NCBI GenBank assembly: GCA_033558025.1
Contig: JAUCEF010000012.1
Span: forward strand, 682,001-746,000
Direction of reading: 5' to 3'
Origin: Phytophthora sp. 'mugwort'
Lineage: Eukaryota; Oomycota; Peronosporomycetes; Peronosporales; Peronosporaceae
Length of the DNA stretch: 64,000 nt
A program made the position numbers and the translations under genes. The notes below the pieces were generated by a model. The model was not told the origin of the DNA. It ran no database searches and worked only from the letters and a program-made list of their open reading frames with translations. Of the stretch, positions 21,096-32,900 are shown piece after piece (position 1 is the stretch's first letter; every line of letters starts with the position of its first letter).

Positions 21096-22496
21096 ATGGC
21101 GCTCATCCGTGCGCAGTCCAAGGCGGCGGTATACGTAGCGGCGACGCGGCAGCACGTGGGCAAGACCAGCACGTGTCTAGGCCTGCTGCAAGGCCTCACC
21201 TCGCGGCTGGACCGCATCGGCTTCCTCAAGCCTGTGGGACAGGAAAGCGTCGCCGTGGGGGGCGGCTCCTTGCGGGTGGACAAAGATGTCGCGGTCGCGA
21301 AAGGTATGCGCTGCTATCATTTGCTGTAATGCGATTTTGAGAGAATATGAGTCTTTGTATGTGAATAGTAACGGAGTGATTGTACCATGTCACGGATTTG
21401 TCGAATGCAGAGGTGTTTAAGCTCGATACTTGCAACTACGCGGACATGTCGCCTGTAGTGATCATGCCTGGATACACTAAGCGATTCCTTGACGGAGAGA
21501 TCACGGTGGAGAGCCAATTGGACAAGATACGGACGAGTTTCAAGCGCATTACGGCGGCGAATGAGGTGGAGACGACCTTGAGGTGGCTGTGGCTTTGGGT
21601 TTTGAAGCTAACTTGTATTTTTTTTTATGTTTGCAGTTCACCGTAGTGGAAGGCACAGGACACACTGGAGTTGGTTCCATTGTGGACTGTAACAACGCTC
21701 GGATAGCTGCCGAGCTGGGCGTGGATATGGTGCTAGTGGCTAATGGCGGACTGGGCTCGGCGTTTGACGATCTGGCACTTAATTATTCAATGTGCAAGGA
21801 ACATAATGTGAAGATTCGAGGTGTCATCCTAAACAAAGTGCGACAAGACCGGGTAGAGATGGTGAGAGAGTATTTCCCCAAGGCAATGAAGCATTGGGGA
21901 GGCAATGTGCCATTGATTGGCGTCGTGCCGAACTTGCCAGCGCTGTCGAACTCGAGCATGCTAGACTTTGAAGGGTTATTCAGGACGCGGATGCTGACAT
22001 CACGCTCACGACGCTTCCAGCAATACAACAAGACGACGCTCGTGACAGCAGGATTGCGACGGTTCTTGGAGAAGCTGGCAGCGCCTGAGTTCGAAAACAC
22101 GCTGTTCGTCACACACGTGTCCCGGAACGACATCATCTTGGGCTTCCTCTCTCATGCACAAAACTTTGAGCTCACGATGAAGAAGCCTTATGGTGGTGGA
22201 CTCATACTCACAGGCTCACCGTCCGACGACCAGCCGCAGGACTACATTACGAACATCATTAGGAACGCACACGCTCCTGTGCTCTACGTCCCCACAACAA
22301 CCTTCGAGGCTATGGAGAAGATCACGCATTTCACCGGTAAGTCAGTGCACCTTCTTCATGATTACTGTATAACGTACAACTCATACTTGTCCTTCACGTT
22401 GCAGCAAAATTCAACCCGACTGATGAACAGAAGGTGCACGCGTGTGGCGAGCACTACGCCAACCACATCGACTTTGACGCTATCCTCGCTAAATAG
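21096..22496 (+). CDS. BioD-like P-loop (AAA_26) protein with DRTGG-type domain, four exons
   Basis: Exons 21096-21303, 21411-21565, 21637-22336 and 22405-22496 join in frame to a 384-residue protein. The introns (107, 71 and 68 bp) all start GT and end AG (AATGCAG, TTTGCAG, GTTGCAG). The N-terminal half is a dethiobiotin-synthetase-like P-loop domain: Walker-A region ATRQHVGKTS at residues 16-25, and EGTGHTGVGS near residue 126 as the second nucleotide-site motif. The C-terminal part (about 225-340: VTHVSRNDIILGF, GGLILTGSPSDD, VLYVPTTTFEAM) resembles the DRTGG domain. Together these match the N-terminal regulatory portion of bacterial long-form phosphotransacetylase, but the catalytic transacetylase domain is absent. 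Its role is unclear; nucleotide binding is likely. It is oriented away from propeller copy 1. Confidence 0.82.
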
Positions 22497-22939
22497 AAAG
22501 CTAACCAATTAACCAGCCAACCAACCAGCAAGCAGTAGAACCGTCGGACATGAAAGGTAGAACCAAACTAAACTCATGAGACGATTTAACTTCATGAAAT
22601 TTAGAGATGGATTATTTCTTAAAATACCTTTTGAAAAGAATACAAATACGCCGAGAAAGAATATTGTATAGCAGATGCTAACCTACTTGAATAAGGTATA
22701 CATCCGACACTTAACATGTAAGCAAGGTTTTATTACCGTAAAACCTGTGTAGTATCCGGCAGAATGTTATTATCCGACACGCCAAATAAGCCAATCAGAC
22801 GCCAGCAATTTCGACACATCTGAATTGTTGTCATTTCCGACAGCTCCAAAAATAGGCGGCCACGGCTCGCTAAAAGTTAGGCACCAGCCATGCAAAGCTT
22901 AGTCATTCCCCCAAATTCTAAATACAGTACCAATGATAT

Positions 22940-23335
22940 ATTAACCGCACAGGAGCCAGCGCGGGTCGAGGTCGCCGCCCTCGGCTGTACAGCCGGCGGA
23001 CATTGCTTGGAACCGCCCGTTGAAGCAGCGTCTGCGCCAATGCTGGGTTAACTGGCTGATGAATAAGTTGAAGAACCAGGAGAGCGCCAGCGCGGTTAAG
23101 GCGCCGTCCAGGGATGAACTGGTTGGCTGGGTTGCCAGCGCGTGAGACCTTCTGTCCGATGCGACGATCTCGAACGGGTTTAAGGGCATCCTCGCCATGC
23201 CACCTGTCGACCCAACATGTGAGGCATCGTCTAATGCTCTCGCTGAGCACTAGGGCATGGAGCTTCTTGATCCCGAGGTTGGTGAGGTCGATGATGAAGA
23301 GGACATAGTAGACATGATGATCAGAGGAGAGGTAA
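22940..23335 (+). pseudogene. pogo/Tigger-like transposase C-terminal fragment
   Basis: The frame reads QPADIAWNRPLKQRLRQCW, then VGWVASA, a stop, then ISNGFKGILA and an acidic tail (DEEDIVDMM). This is the usual end of DDE_1 (pogo/Tigger) transposases, where Q-P-x-D-x-x-x-N-x-P-x-K carries the last catalytic Asp and is followed by helices and an acidic C-terminus. The N-terminal and central parts are missing. Confidence 0.65.
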
Positions 23336-23706
23336 GCGTCTAAGGCAAGTGTAATACTTTGTATTAATCGTTCCCCGCAGTGGGAGGGTTCTCAGGGTAC
23401 CCCCCCCCACTCATGGATCTAACAAACCTTAGGATTGGTAATTATCCAACAGACGACAAATCATATTATCCGTAAAATTTGATATTAGACGGGATCCATC
23501 AATCGTATTAATGGAATCTAGGTTAATACGGGATGTGTTTTTATCACAGCCGTTTCTCGTTTATTCCGCATAATCTCTATTTCGTGACCTCACCCGCATC
23601 TAAACTCTTACTGCTCATTGAGCTGTAGAAAACCGGGATAACGTAATTTACCCTCATTCAGCATAACACCAAGACCAAGCAACATCAGCAGCACCCCTCT
23701 CCGGCC

Positions 23707-25150
23707 ATGACCCATCCAAGCACCCAGCAACGCCGCGGTAACCGCTCCCCAGTTGTGCCAACTCCTGGCCACACTCGAGACTCTCCGACACGCGCACAAA
23801 CCTCCGGCCGACTCAGCCGAACTTCGCGCTCCAGCACAGCAAGTTTGCGTCCAGGAGTCGGCTCCATCAGAACAAGTGGTCCTTTGAGCCAAGCACAGAC
23901 GGTCACCTCTTTCTTGCGATTGACACTACGGGCAGCCGAGCGACGCAGTAACCAGCGCCGCTTCGAGGATGTTGAGATTCCAGAGGAGTTCGACGATGTC
24001 CCTGACTCCCGCTGCCCCCTGTACGACCTGTTTATGCCCCCCCCGCGGCAACACCATACGAGAAATGACGACCTTCCCGCCGCACGAGTTCGACAACATC
24101 TGGGAGGGTGTTGCTGTCGAGGTGACGGCAAGATGGTGTGCACACCGTGGAAGCCGAAGCCGTACAACAGCAAAGGACGCGTTTTTCATGATGCTGACCA
24201 CTTAAAGTACGGCGGGCGCTGGCTTACCAACGCCCAGGTGTTCAACCAAAACTCGAGCACCTTCCAAATTACAATTACCAAGATGATAGGCATCGTTTCG
24301 CCTCTACTCTACGATCTCTTCGTTGCCCAACAAGACGCTGCATGGCCGATGAAGCGCTTGGTGGCTGCTGGGCGTACATTCCAGCACTATCCTCGTGCTC
24401 GTTACGCCACTGACGTAACATTTCAACAAACTAATACCCCTTCAAATAACCCTGATAAGTACTACAGTGCGAAGCACAAACTGCATGGGCTCAAGGTGGA
24501 AGTGTCGGTACTTCCTGTGGGGCTGGCAATTAATTGCACCTCAGCGTATCCCGGCTATGCAGCGGACATCTTAATCTTCCGCAGAAATTTAGAGTTTCAT
24601 CATTCTCGTTTGGATAGGCCCCGGGCGTCCAGTCCCGCATCCCGGACGACGGCCCACTGGCAGACGAGCACGGGGCATCGTGAGCCGTTCTGGTCGACAT
24701 GGGCTACATAGGTTTGCAGTCGAACACAAGAGCCATCCACCGAACCCGGCGTCTCCCACGCGGAGCCCTTACCCTCCAGCAAGAGTCAGTTAATCGAGAC
24801 ATCACATCTCAGATCGAATTGTAGTCGATAACTTTTCGGACGACTCTGCAGCATTTGGACGATCGGCCAAGAACGCTTCCGCTGGAATCACCGTCTCTAT
24901 TCTGTCATATTCAGAGCCTTAGTAGCCCTAACGAATGCTCACCTAATTTATCGTCCCAACCGCCTGATGATGAGCAGCGTTTGCTGTATCGCCAGTGTTT
25001 ATACCAACTCGGCGTGGAAATGTCAAACAGGGGGCGTCTTGCTCGTGAGCGATACCAGATGATGGAGCAGATCCGAAAGAAGAAGCTGAGAACGCTTTTC
25101 CCGCCGAGAGTGGCCTTCTCGACGAAGAAGATTTACGCATTAACCCCGGG
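23707..25150 (+). pseudogene. Harbinger-like DDE transposase, nearly intact then frameshifted
   Basis: An ATG at 23707 opens a 334-codon frame. It contains the catalytic block YATDVTFQQT (first Asp), then YYSAKHKLHGLKVEVSV, PVGLAINCT and YPGYAADILIF, the DDE_Tnp_4 order. After about 24620 the homology continues in other frames: GYIGLQSNTRAIHRTRRLP, then VVDNFFGRLCSIWTI and NAHLIYRP. There is at least one frameshift before the third catalytic region. An initiator-like CTCATTCAGCATAAC precedes the ATG by about 50 nt. A short upstream Ser/Arg/Pro-rich segment looks low-complexity. Confidence 0.75.
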
Positions 25151-25640
25151 ATTTACGACGGTGATGGCTTTAATTCTGATAGAACTATGATGTAGATCCT
25201 GTTCTTATGATATGTCTCCATTTTAAAGAAATATATACTGATTTCTGCTTTTACTCGAGTTTTATAAAGTTGTAATGAAACACGATAACTTCCACTCTTG
25301 ATAATAATCAAGATAAATCCTACTGAATCACAGTTTTCCAATTGAATTAAGTAAGCTGTAAAAAAACCTGTTTTAGATTTGTTGCTCTAATGGAAGCACT
25401 CCTGAGTGCTAAATCGGTGTTTATTAGTAAAGTGTCTGTTTTTTCCGAATGGATTGTGAATTATCAATTTTAAGGGGCTCAAACCCCAAAGTCAAAAGTG
25501 TGTCGGATACTAGACAGGTTTTACGGAACTTACTTAAATTAGGTTTACGCCCGACACTTAACCAATGAATGTGCACCACACCAAGCTCGACTTTATCGCT
25601 GTTCCAGAGCTCAATATTGCTCTAGTTCTGAGAGACGGGC

Positions 25641-26504
25641 ATGGTGGCGACGGAACCTGCGGCGCCCGTGGCCGTGCACGGCGTGACCTTCGACCTGGAT
25701 GACACCTTGTGGTGTGGCAAGACTGTGATCCGCAGGGCCAGCGCCGCCTTCCACGCGTTTCTTGCAGAGGAGACGCCGCAATTGTCGGACAAGTTCCCTC
25801 CACCAGCCTTTGACGCGCTGCTCGTGCAATTCCAGCGCGCGCTGCCGGACCATGCGCACGACTATACTTTCCTCCGTAAACACACACTGCGCCACTGCGT
25901 GGAGGTCTGCGGTGCTCAAAATCTGAATCTCCAGGACCAAATAAAGCTCGAGGCATTCGTAGAAGCTGCATTCCAAGCTTTTCTCGTGCCTCGCAGCCAG
26001 CCGGAGCCGTTCGACGGTGTCGAGAATCTGTTCCGGGGCTTGGAGCTTGAGATCAAACGCTCTGGTCAGACGTGTGACGCTGTGTCACCTGTGCTGGGGG
26101 TTATCACTAACGGCAACTGTGAGATGGACAACTTGCCCAAGTATTTCCAGGATCACATGAACTTCATGATCTCGGCGGAGCTCGTTGGCGCTGCCAAGCC
26201 TGAGCAAGCCATCTTCGATGCAGCGGTGGCCAAATTCCCGTGCTCATACAGTCGTCAGCACCTCGTGCATGTCGGTGACCACTATGAGTGCGATGTGGAA
26301 GGAGCCAAACGCGCTGGACTGAGGACGATCTGGGTAAACGCACAGTGGACAAAGCCTGATGTATTGACTCGAGAGGAATTATCTAAGGAAGATGCAGAGC
26401 GTTATGAAGCTGCAGACGCTATTGTCAAGGAGGTTAATGCGGTTCTACTTGTAGTGGAACGTTGGAACGCACTGGCTGCTGCTCAATCCGTGACGCCGGA
26501 GTAA
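25641..26504 (+). CDS. HAD-superfamily hydrolase
   Basis: A 287-residue, single-exon protein whose ATG at 25641 precedes the domain by a short spacer. All four HAD motifs are visible: motif I DLDDT at residues 18-22 (nucleophile and acid/base Asp), motif II ITNGN near 155, motif III Lys in GAAKPEQAIF near 185, and motif IV GDHYECDVEGA near 212. A helical cap of about 100 residues between I and II places it in the subclass I phosphatase group (YjjG / N-acylneuraminate-9-phosphatase-like). It probably hydrolyses a small phosphomonoester in the cytosol; the substrate cannot be read from sequence. It starts just after the composite transposon at 25.5 kb and converges with propeller copy 2. Confidence 0.88.
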   Translation: MVATEPAAPVAVHGVTFDLDDTLWCGKTVIRRASAAFHAFLAEETPQLSDKFPPPAFDALLVQFQRALPDHAHDYTFLRKHTLRHCVEVCGAQNLNLQDQIKLEAFVEAAFQAFLVPRSQPEPFDGVENLFRGLELEIKRSGQTCDAVSPVLGVITNGNCEMDNLPKYFQDHMNFMISAELVGAAKPEQAIFDAAVAKFPCSYSRQHLVHVGDHYECDVEGAKRAGLRTIWVNAQWTKPDVLTREELSKEDAERYEAADAIVKEVNAVLLVVERWNALAAAQSVTPE

Positions 26505-26626
26505 TAACGAGCGTGTAGGAGATACTCATGTAACTTTTGATCAGACGCATTTGAAATTATTGTTGTCCACATCCACACACTACTCACTCACCATGTCTAA
26601 ACCTGTTTGAACACTGTACATCCATC

Positions 26627-28372
26627 TTAACAGCCGTAGAAGCGCACCACCTGCAGCGACGTGTCCGACTTGCCCTTCGACAGGTACGCCACACTGCCGT
26701 CCGGATACGTCTTTAAAGCCTGGTAGCGGTTGCCCACCACCGACTTGTCCACTGTCACCTTCTCGCTGATGGACTTACCCGTCGACGTGTCCAGAACCTG
26801 CGCGTAGAGTGTGCGGTCACCGCCCTCCGCCAGGTCGCCACCCGACGAGCTGCCTTCCCACATGGCCAGCATGCCACCGTTGCCGATAGGCGCCAGGTGC
26901 GGGGCACGCTCGTTCGCGTCCGTGCCGCCCAGCGTGATGTCCTCGCTCGCGGCCGCGTTCATGGCGAAGTGGATCAGATGCACCTTGGCGTTGTCGCCGT
27001 TACCGTTGCTCACCGTGGCCCAGTATTTCTTGCTCGTCGCGTCTGAGTCCGGCACAATGTCGCCCAGGTTGGCGGCGCCCAGATCCACGGGGTAGATCGT
27101 CGTGTCCCAGTCCTTGGGCGGCATGATGCGGTTGTTGCTGTCCGTCTTGCAGATCGTCGCGTAACTGTCCGTGCGGTTGTCGTACGTGATACGCTCGTAG
27201 GCCGAGTGCGAGCAACCCCAATCGAACGAGTCCTCGGCCGCCGTGATCGTTCCGGACGGGTCCACCACCTTCATACGGTCTCCCTGGTGGATGTTAATGC
27301 AGCCGCCCTCGGACGTCGAGACGGCAGCGCCGAAGTAGGCGGCCCAGTTCTTGCCGTCGAACGCGATGCGGCCGTGGTGCGCGTACCACCAGATCATGTA
27401 CACGTCGGGCCCAGTCTTACCCGACGAGTAAGGCGGCAGCGACGCGCTGGACGACGTCAGCTTCGTGGCCCACGACTCCTTCGTGCCGTCATAACGGACC
27501 ATGTACATGTCGTAGCAGGGCACGGCCGGGCTGGGCGCCGAGCCGCACAAGTTGCTCGGGTTTCCGCAGTTGAGGGTACCTCCGCCCTCTGCGTCTCTCG
27601 TGCCGAGAATCACAAAGCCGTCCTCGTCAGCGTAAATGTCCGCGAAGTCGTGCAGCGGGACCTTGACAGTGCTGCCGGTCACGAGCTTGTCGCTGGCGTC
27701 CAGTTCCTGCACGATGACATTCTCACCGCTCTGAAAGGCGATACGAGATCCGCCCGAGGGAATGGCGGCGATGGCGACGAGCTTGAGAGCGGCCTCGTCC
27801 TCATTGGCTTCAATGGTAGCACCGACATTAACTTCCGTGATTTCAACACGAGGCTTGGCGCATAGCTGCGAGTTGTCAGCCAGAGTAGTCGAAGTCGACG
27901 GCGACGTGGTGGCCTTCGAGGTCGAGTTGGTGGACGTGGTGGACGTCGAGCTGGAGCTGGATCCACTGGCGCTGGAGCTTGAGACAACCGTGGGGGTACC
28001 GGTGGTAGCCGTCGGCAGCTCGGTGAAGGTCAACGAAGGGTCAGCATCACTGGCCGTGGAAGAAGCAACGTCGGTGGTTTGCGAGGCATCAACGCTGAAG
28101 AGAGTGTACGAGCCAGATCCAGAGGTGACGCTCTGTTCGGTATCGTCCGTGACGGAGGTAGAAGCCTCACTGGCACCGACATCTGAAGCAGCGGTGGAGT
28201 CCTGAGTCACTGGGGCATCCGTCGACGAAGCATACGAAGAGGATCCGATAGGCGTGGCAGACGTAGCCTCCGGTGCCTTAGTGACGATTGTGCACTTGTC
28301 GGCAGCGACAATACCATTATTGCTGGCAAAGAGCACAGCAGCTGTGGAGAGCAGGGCGTGATACAGACGCAT
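26627..28372 (-). CDS. Secreted mucin-like / propeller-like protein, copy 2
   Basis: A 581-residue protein starting at the ATG at 28372, with signal peptide MRLYHALLSTAAVLFASNNG. A Ser/Thr/Ala/Asp-rich linker of about 150 residues (shorter than in copy 1, with no 39-residue repeat) is followed by the same 411-residue domain from CAKPRVEI to the C-terminal RFYGC. From about 27930 down to the stop the DNA matches copy 1 almost base for base, while the linker and signal regions differ. The two genes are inverted relative to each other, 5.8 kb apart. The role is presumed extracellular, as for copy 1. Confidence 0.88.
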   Translation of the reverse strand: MRLYHALLSTAAVLFASNNGIVAADKCTIVTKAPEATSATPIGSSSYASSTDAPVTQDSTAASDVGASEASTSVTDDTEQSVTSGSGSYTLFSVDASQTTDVASSTASDADPSLTFTELPTATTGTPTVVSSSSASGSSSSSTSTTSTNSTSKATTSPSTSTTLADNSQLCAKPRVEITEVNVGATIEANEDEAALKLVAIAAIPSGGSRIAFQSGENVIVQELDASDKLVTGSTVKVPLHDFADIYADEDGFVILGTRDAEGGGTLNCGNPSNLCGSAPSPAVPCYDMYMVRYDGTKESWATKLTSSSASLPPYSSGKTGPDVYMIWWYAHHGRIAFDGKNWAAYFGAAVSTSEGGCINIHQGDRMKVVDPSGTITAAEDSFDWGCSHSAYERITYDNRTDSYATICKTDSNNRIMPPKDWDTTIYPVDLGAANLGDIVPDSDATSKKYWATVSNGNGDNAKVHLIHFAMNAAASEDITLGGTDANERAPHLAPIGNGGMLAMWEGSSSGGDLAEGGDRTLYAQVLDTSTGKSISEKVTVDKSVVGNRYQALKTYPDGSVAYLSKGKSDTSLQVVRFYGC

Positions 28373-28407
28373 ATTTTTTCTTCTTTGCTTGAGCCGAGGA
28401 GATTGTT

Positions 28408-28424
28408 GGCCAATTGGAAAATGA
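28408..28424 (-). promoter_or_regulatory. Initiator core promoter of propeller-like gene copy 2
   Basis: On the minus strand this reads TCATTTTCCAATTGGCC, 36-52 nt before the ATG at 28372. It is the counterpart of the copy 1 initiator and differs from it at only a few positions. Confidence 0.7.
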
Positions 28425-28449
28425 GGAGGAAAGAGTCTATCGCATTTCA

Positions 28450-29870
28450 TTCCATTGCGATGACCTCATTGTAGTAGCGAGCGCATTATCCCACCTGTAC
28501 AAGTGCCGGCGTCACGCGCAAGCAGCTTTCACTAGGGACAGATGTGGGTGTCGAAAATCGGCCTCGCTGCTACACTTGACTTGACTTCACTACTCGCTGC
28601 TGCGATTTAATGTGTCGACTGGGAACTTGACGTGCTGGTAAGCCACAGCAGTACAGTTCCCTTGAACCATCTGCACTCTTAGGACAGATAACAGCTGCTG
28701 TCACAGCGTAGGGAGGCGCATCTGGACCTTACACTAGTCTCCGATCACTTGTCGGAAAGAGAGACGCTTTCCGTGTGTTATCATCAAGCTGTTGTTGCCG
28801 ATTGTGACATGAAGTCACAGGTGTCATGGCATGCCGTCGCATCCAGTTATTATTTTAATAATACCAACTCGGTAGCGGCTATTATTATTTTAATAGTAAC
28901 AGCCGCTAATTATTGCCGGTACCGAGTGGTATGTTGGACTCCCCCCCTTGAACGATAATATTTTAATATTTAAAAAAACAATGACTCCCTGTCAGGGACC
29001 TTACCGTCTTACCTCGCACACTAATACAGTATTCGAGTTTCAAAAATCAATGACATATTCGACTAGTCGAAATATACGCTGAATGAACTATTCAGATTAA
29101 GTTCAATTCTCGTATGGCATTGCTTGCAGCGGTTGAACCCAGCCCATCACCAACTAATTGTACCAAAGCGGGCTGCCTCCGCTGCTATATTTCTCTTTTT
29201 GAATTCTGCAACGATCAGATGTGGATCAGTTCCTACAAATTTTAGGACCCGACTTGGCAACCTTCAAACATTGTATAAATATTGTTGAATAACGCTTAGG
29301 CGCTCTATTCGAAAATTTCTTTTGTGTTGAAAAATTTGTAGCATATCACCTAGGCTCAGTGTACGGTAGTCCCAAACAGGGTACCTGCCGCTCAAATGTA
29401 GTGTGGGCTACTGTGTGTTTGGCACGACTCGGTTACCAGCACGATAGTCGGCATGGACGCCAACACGTGTTTTTCTCATCCTGCGCCTATTACGATCGGC
29501 GTTCTGATAATGTCGGGAGATATAGCTTCATAGTGGGCGGGATCGATTCAGAGCAGGTATTTTATTGTCTTACTATGTCAATTAACGAAGAAGAAAACCG
29601 ACTGACATGTAATTTTGTTGGTGGACCTGTTGCTTCGAGTGGCATTGCGCTTGAGCCTACTGCGGATTCGCCTTGCGTGGCATTGCCGAACGTTCTCTCT
29701 TCGGGATATTTGACGTCGGCACTCGTAGTCGTTGCAGATTGCATGGCGGTGATCTCATTTCGTATCTCAGCGAGGTGCATTGATGTCGCTTAACTCTATT
29801 CGCTAACGACTTCCTATATCTGTTCCTCAGGGGGAGTCTTGATCATCCTGCGGCTTCGCACCGATTGCTG
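28450..29870. other. Intergenic with an imperfect AT-rich hairpin
   Basis: At 28855-28935 the phrase ACCAACTCGGTA...AGCGGC meets GCCGCT...TACCGAGTGGT around an ATTATTATTTTAATA core, forming an imperfect foldback. An open frame at 29359-29793 has no recognised domain and no ATG at its 5' end; I do not call it. Confidence 0.4.
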
Positions 29871-29909
29871 CCTAATAGCAGCCAACAAGCACTTGTAATG
29901 CCCCTAAAG

Positions 29910-32900
29910 AACAGCACCTGCGGCCGCCATCGAGGCCACCTCCATCTTCAGCAACCAGTGCCCAATATCTCCCCCAGCAAGTGCAATCACGTTGCTCGAT
30001 CGTTCCATCCCCAATTTCTCGTCATCCATCTGTACTTGAGTGCTCTTCTTCGTGTCCATAGCCCGATTTGCAAGCATGTCCGCCATCTTGTTGTTGGCCC
30101 TTAGATGATGCTGCCATGTAAGCACCTTGACTCGAGATAATTGCCGACGACACTTCCAATATAATGGTAGCAAATGCCCCGCTCTCGGCGGAGTTCTTGT
30201 GGCCTGCTGTCGTATGATCATTGCGCCGTCACCCACGACATGTAGTGGCGGGTATCCTAACCTTCCGCATGCGGTCAGTCCCACCAAAAGGCCGAGGTTT
30301 TCAGCGACATTATTTATCGTTGTCGGCGCCGATGCTTCCCACCCACACCACTTAGAAAGGCCCTCCGTACTCATTCAGCCGCACAACCACCGGACCAGAT
30401 TCCCCGGGGCCTGGGTTACCCTAAGCCCCCGTAAAAACAAAACAGAATATACCGGTAGGGAAGGAGGGGCGTCGACACTGCTTGGTGCGATCCATTTCAC
30501 GGCTGCCTCAGAACGTGATGAGCTGCTGTTGCTGCCGCTGCCATCGTGTTCCGGTTGCCTGTTGGTTGCACATGCATGTGAATATGCGCATATCCTTGTC
30601 TGAGGCGGTTGGAGAGCAGTAACTTGTGTCGTTCCGCCTTCACGTTGTTTGTCGCATCAAAATGCTGCACTCGCCATCTCCACACTGCGTGGAAGTACAA
30701 TGCTGCCGCAGTAACCCTCCGCTATCGCAGTAATGCATGCGTCCCACGAAGCGTCCATGTCTCTCTTGTGCAGCTTGGTTTGTGCTGCTGCCTCCCATAT
30801 TGGTAGTGGTACGACTAGCAGCTCCAGCCCAAAAACCGCAGCCTCGATCTCCTCGTCCTGACGCCCCAGGTGTTTCCATTGATGAGTGAACGTCGCTCTC
30901 AGTTGTCGTGCGGCCGGGCATGTCCAGAACACGCGGTATATGTCCACACCCACTTCGTGCGTGCCCTGTTCATGCGAGTACCCCAGTCGATCATTACGCA
31001 TGTCGAACATCGAGAATGCCCTTGCTTTAAGCCGGTAGATGACCTGTTCGCCCCAAAACCCAAGGCCAAGTATTCTGTGCATCCTCGTCCACTCCAAGGT
31101 GGAGAGGCCTTTCGCTGTAGCCTCACGGCTTTCGCGCCACTTCTCTTCTCTTAGTTAAACTTGTTTGCGTCCTCTCCGGCAACCCGCGTTCTGCACGTAC
31201 AGTTCTTATTGTTTGCGCCGGAGGGGTCGCCTCCGTCCCGCTTTCAACAAAGAAACGAGGCGTGATACTTTGGGATGGGGGTGCAAATGAAGTACCTGCA
31301 CCTCGCTGCCCGCCGCCTTTTCGAGCCGTCTAGTCAAATTCTTGTGTCCGTCCACGTCTGCGATATACTCCGTATGCATGGAGCTGGTGGTGATGGCTAG
31401 CCTGCCGTACTCATCCACCGTTGCCGTAATCGAGTGATGAGTTTCCCCAGGCCGTGGCGAGATTGCCCTTCCCCCCCCGCCTATTTGGGTTTACTCGGCT
31501 GTACCCACAGCATCCCCCGTGTCTCGAGCCTCCACCTCATTACGTCCGCGATCGACCCGTTCGCTTTCGCCCCGTACACGCAGGTTTAGGCCGGGAGTAA
31601 TGCCCCTCCGCCATGATATATATATAGATCCGCAAGTGCTGCAGCCCAGGGATCCCGATTATGGCATTGTATTTTCAATAATGTTTTATGAAACCATCGA
31701 ATAATTTATGTCCAGCTTCCTCTGGATAAAATGAATAATTTATTTGAATACAGAATCACCTTCCCTAAGTGATTGAATATCCCTCTTTAAATTATGGAGC
31801 TCTTACAGAGTGAGTGCCGATGTTGCCGCGCCAAGAGATCTCCAAGCTTCCGTTTTTGTCTAGCTCTAACAGCCAGTTATTCCGCCCACTTCCAACATCG
31901 GAGAGTGCTTTTTCAGTGTCGCGAGGGCGATGTATGGACAGGAGCGCCATCGGCTGCAACCGATCACACTCGATATGGTTCTATTTGTTAGGCACAATAG
32001 CGAGTATTGGACAACTCGCTCGGTCGATGAGACTACAAGATAATTGCACATGATATTCTGCATTGCTTTAATGCTCTTCATTATGACATTATTTACTGCC
32101 TGCCTTGCAACGATGTCATTATGTATATTCTGTCGATATGGACCCGATGTCGTCATTTATGCTGGGTGCAGGCCTCAGAAAAATAAAAAAGCCATACTCG
32201 AGATCCCTGCTGCAACCGGCAGCCATTCCAGGCATTGGGCTCCATCGGCGGCGCCCATGTCGCGGGTGGCCCGTCTTAATAACGAGCCCCACCGTTTCGT
32301 CCCATCCACTCGATAGGCATCCTCTGCCCAGCTGACGGTCAAATGCTTCCACCATTAACCGCAAGGCAGCTATCCTGGACCCCTGTTGCCTGGTCAGCTC
32401 CGGCCCTCCTGTGTAGGTGATCATACTACGTCTGGTGGCCCACAGCGTTTTTAAGCGGTGGCACCCTGTTCGAGGCGGCGGTAGTCTGTTGGGGGTGATG
32501 AATATCGCTGATGGGCTGAGATGTTCCGCTCCTTCGAGCAACATATCTCCAGCAATATGCAGCGCCCTCGTTCCGGCCAGCGCCCACTTGGAAACGGTGT
32601 CAGCTGCCATCGCCATTACTTCCGCCCTTAGGTCTGGTATGGCAAGCTCTCGGCTCGAGCTGCTAAGTGCTGCGAGATCAGCATCCAGCCATGATCTCGT
32701 GCCTTCCACCTCCTCCGCAAAAGGGCGTTCTAGACATAATTCCGGAGCTGCTTCGAAAAACGCATTGAGCGTTGCAGTCGATGGCCACACATGCTGCGCG
32801 ATATAGGCCAATTTGGGCACAATTACGGCTGCCGTTATTTGGTACGCTGGTCCGCGCGTTCGATTTCTGACTGGCTAGTGAGAGCCTCACGCATAGCTGC

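Larger units (their letters stand above)
22736..25526 (+). mobile_element. TIR-bounded DNA transposon, apparently composite
   Basis: The 23-bp sequence at 22736-22758 (CCGTAAAACCTG...) is inverted at 25504-25526 with one mismatch. The interior holds a pogo-like transposase tail (22940-23335) and a separate Harbinger-like transposase (23707-25150), so one element probably inserted into another or two were merged. A further 21-bp direct repeat with three mismatches (GGTATACATCCGACACTTAAC type) flanks the whole at 22695-22715 and 25542-25562. The element ends about 115 bp before the HAD gene. Confidence 0.6.

Noticed and set aside
29359..29793. A 144-codon frame between copy 2 and the LINE
   Set aside because: No ATG near its start and no recognised domain; it is likely chance.
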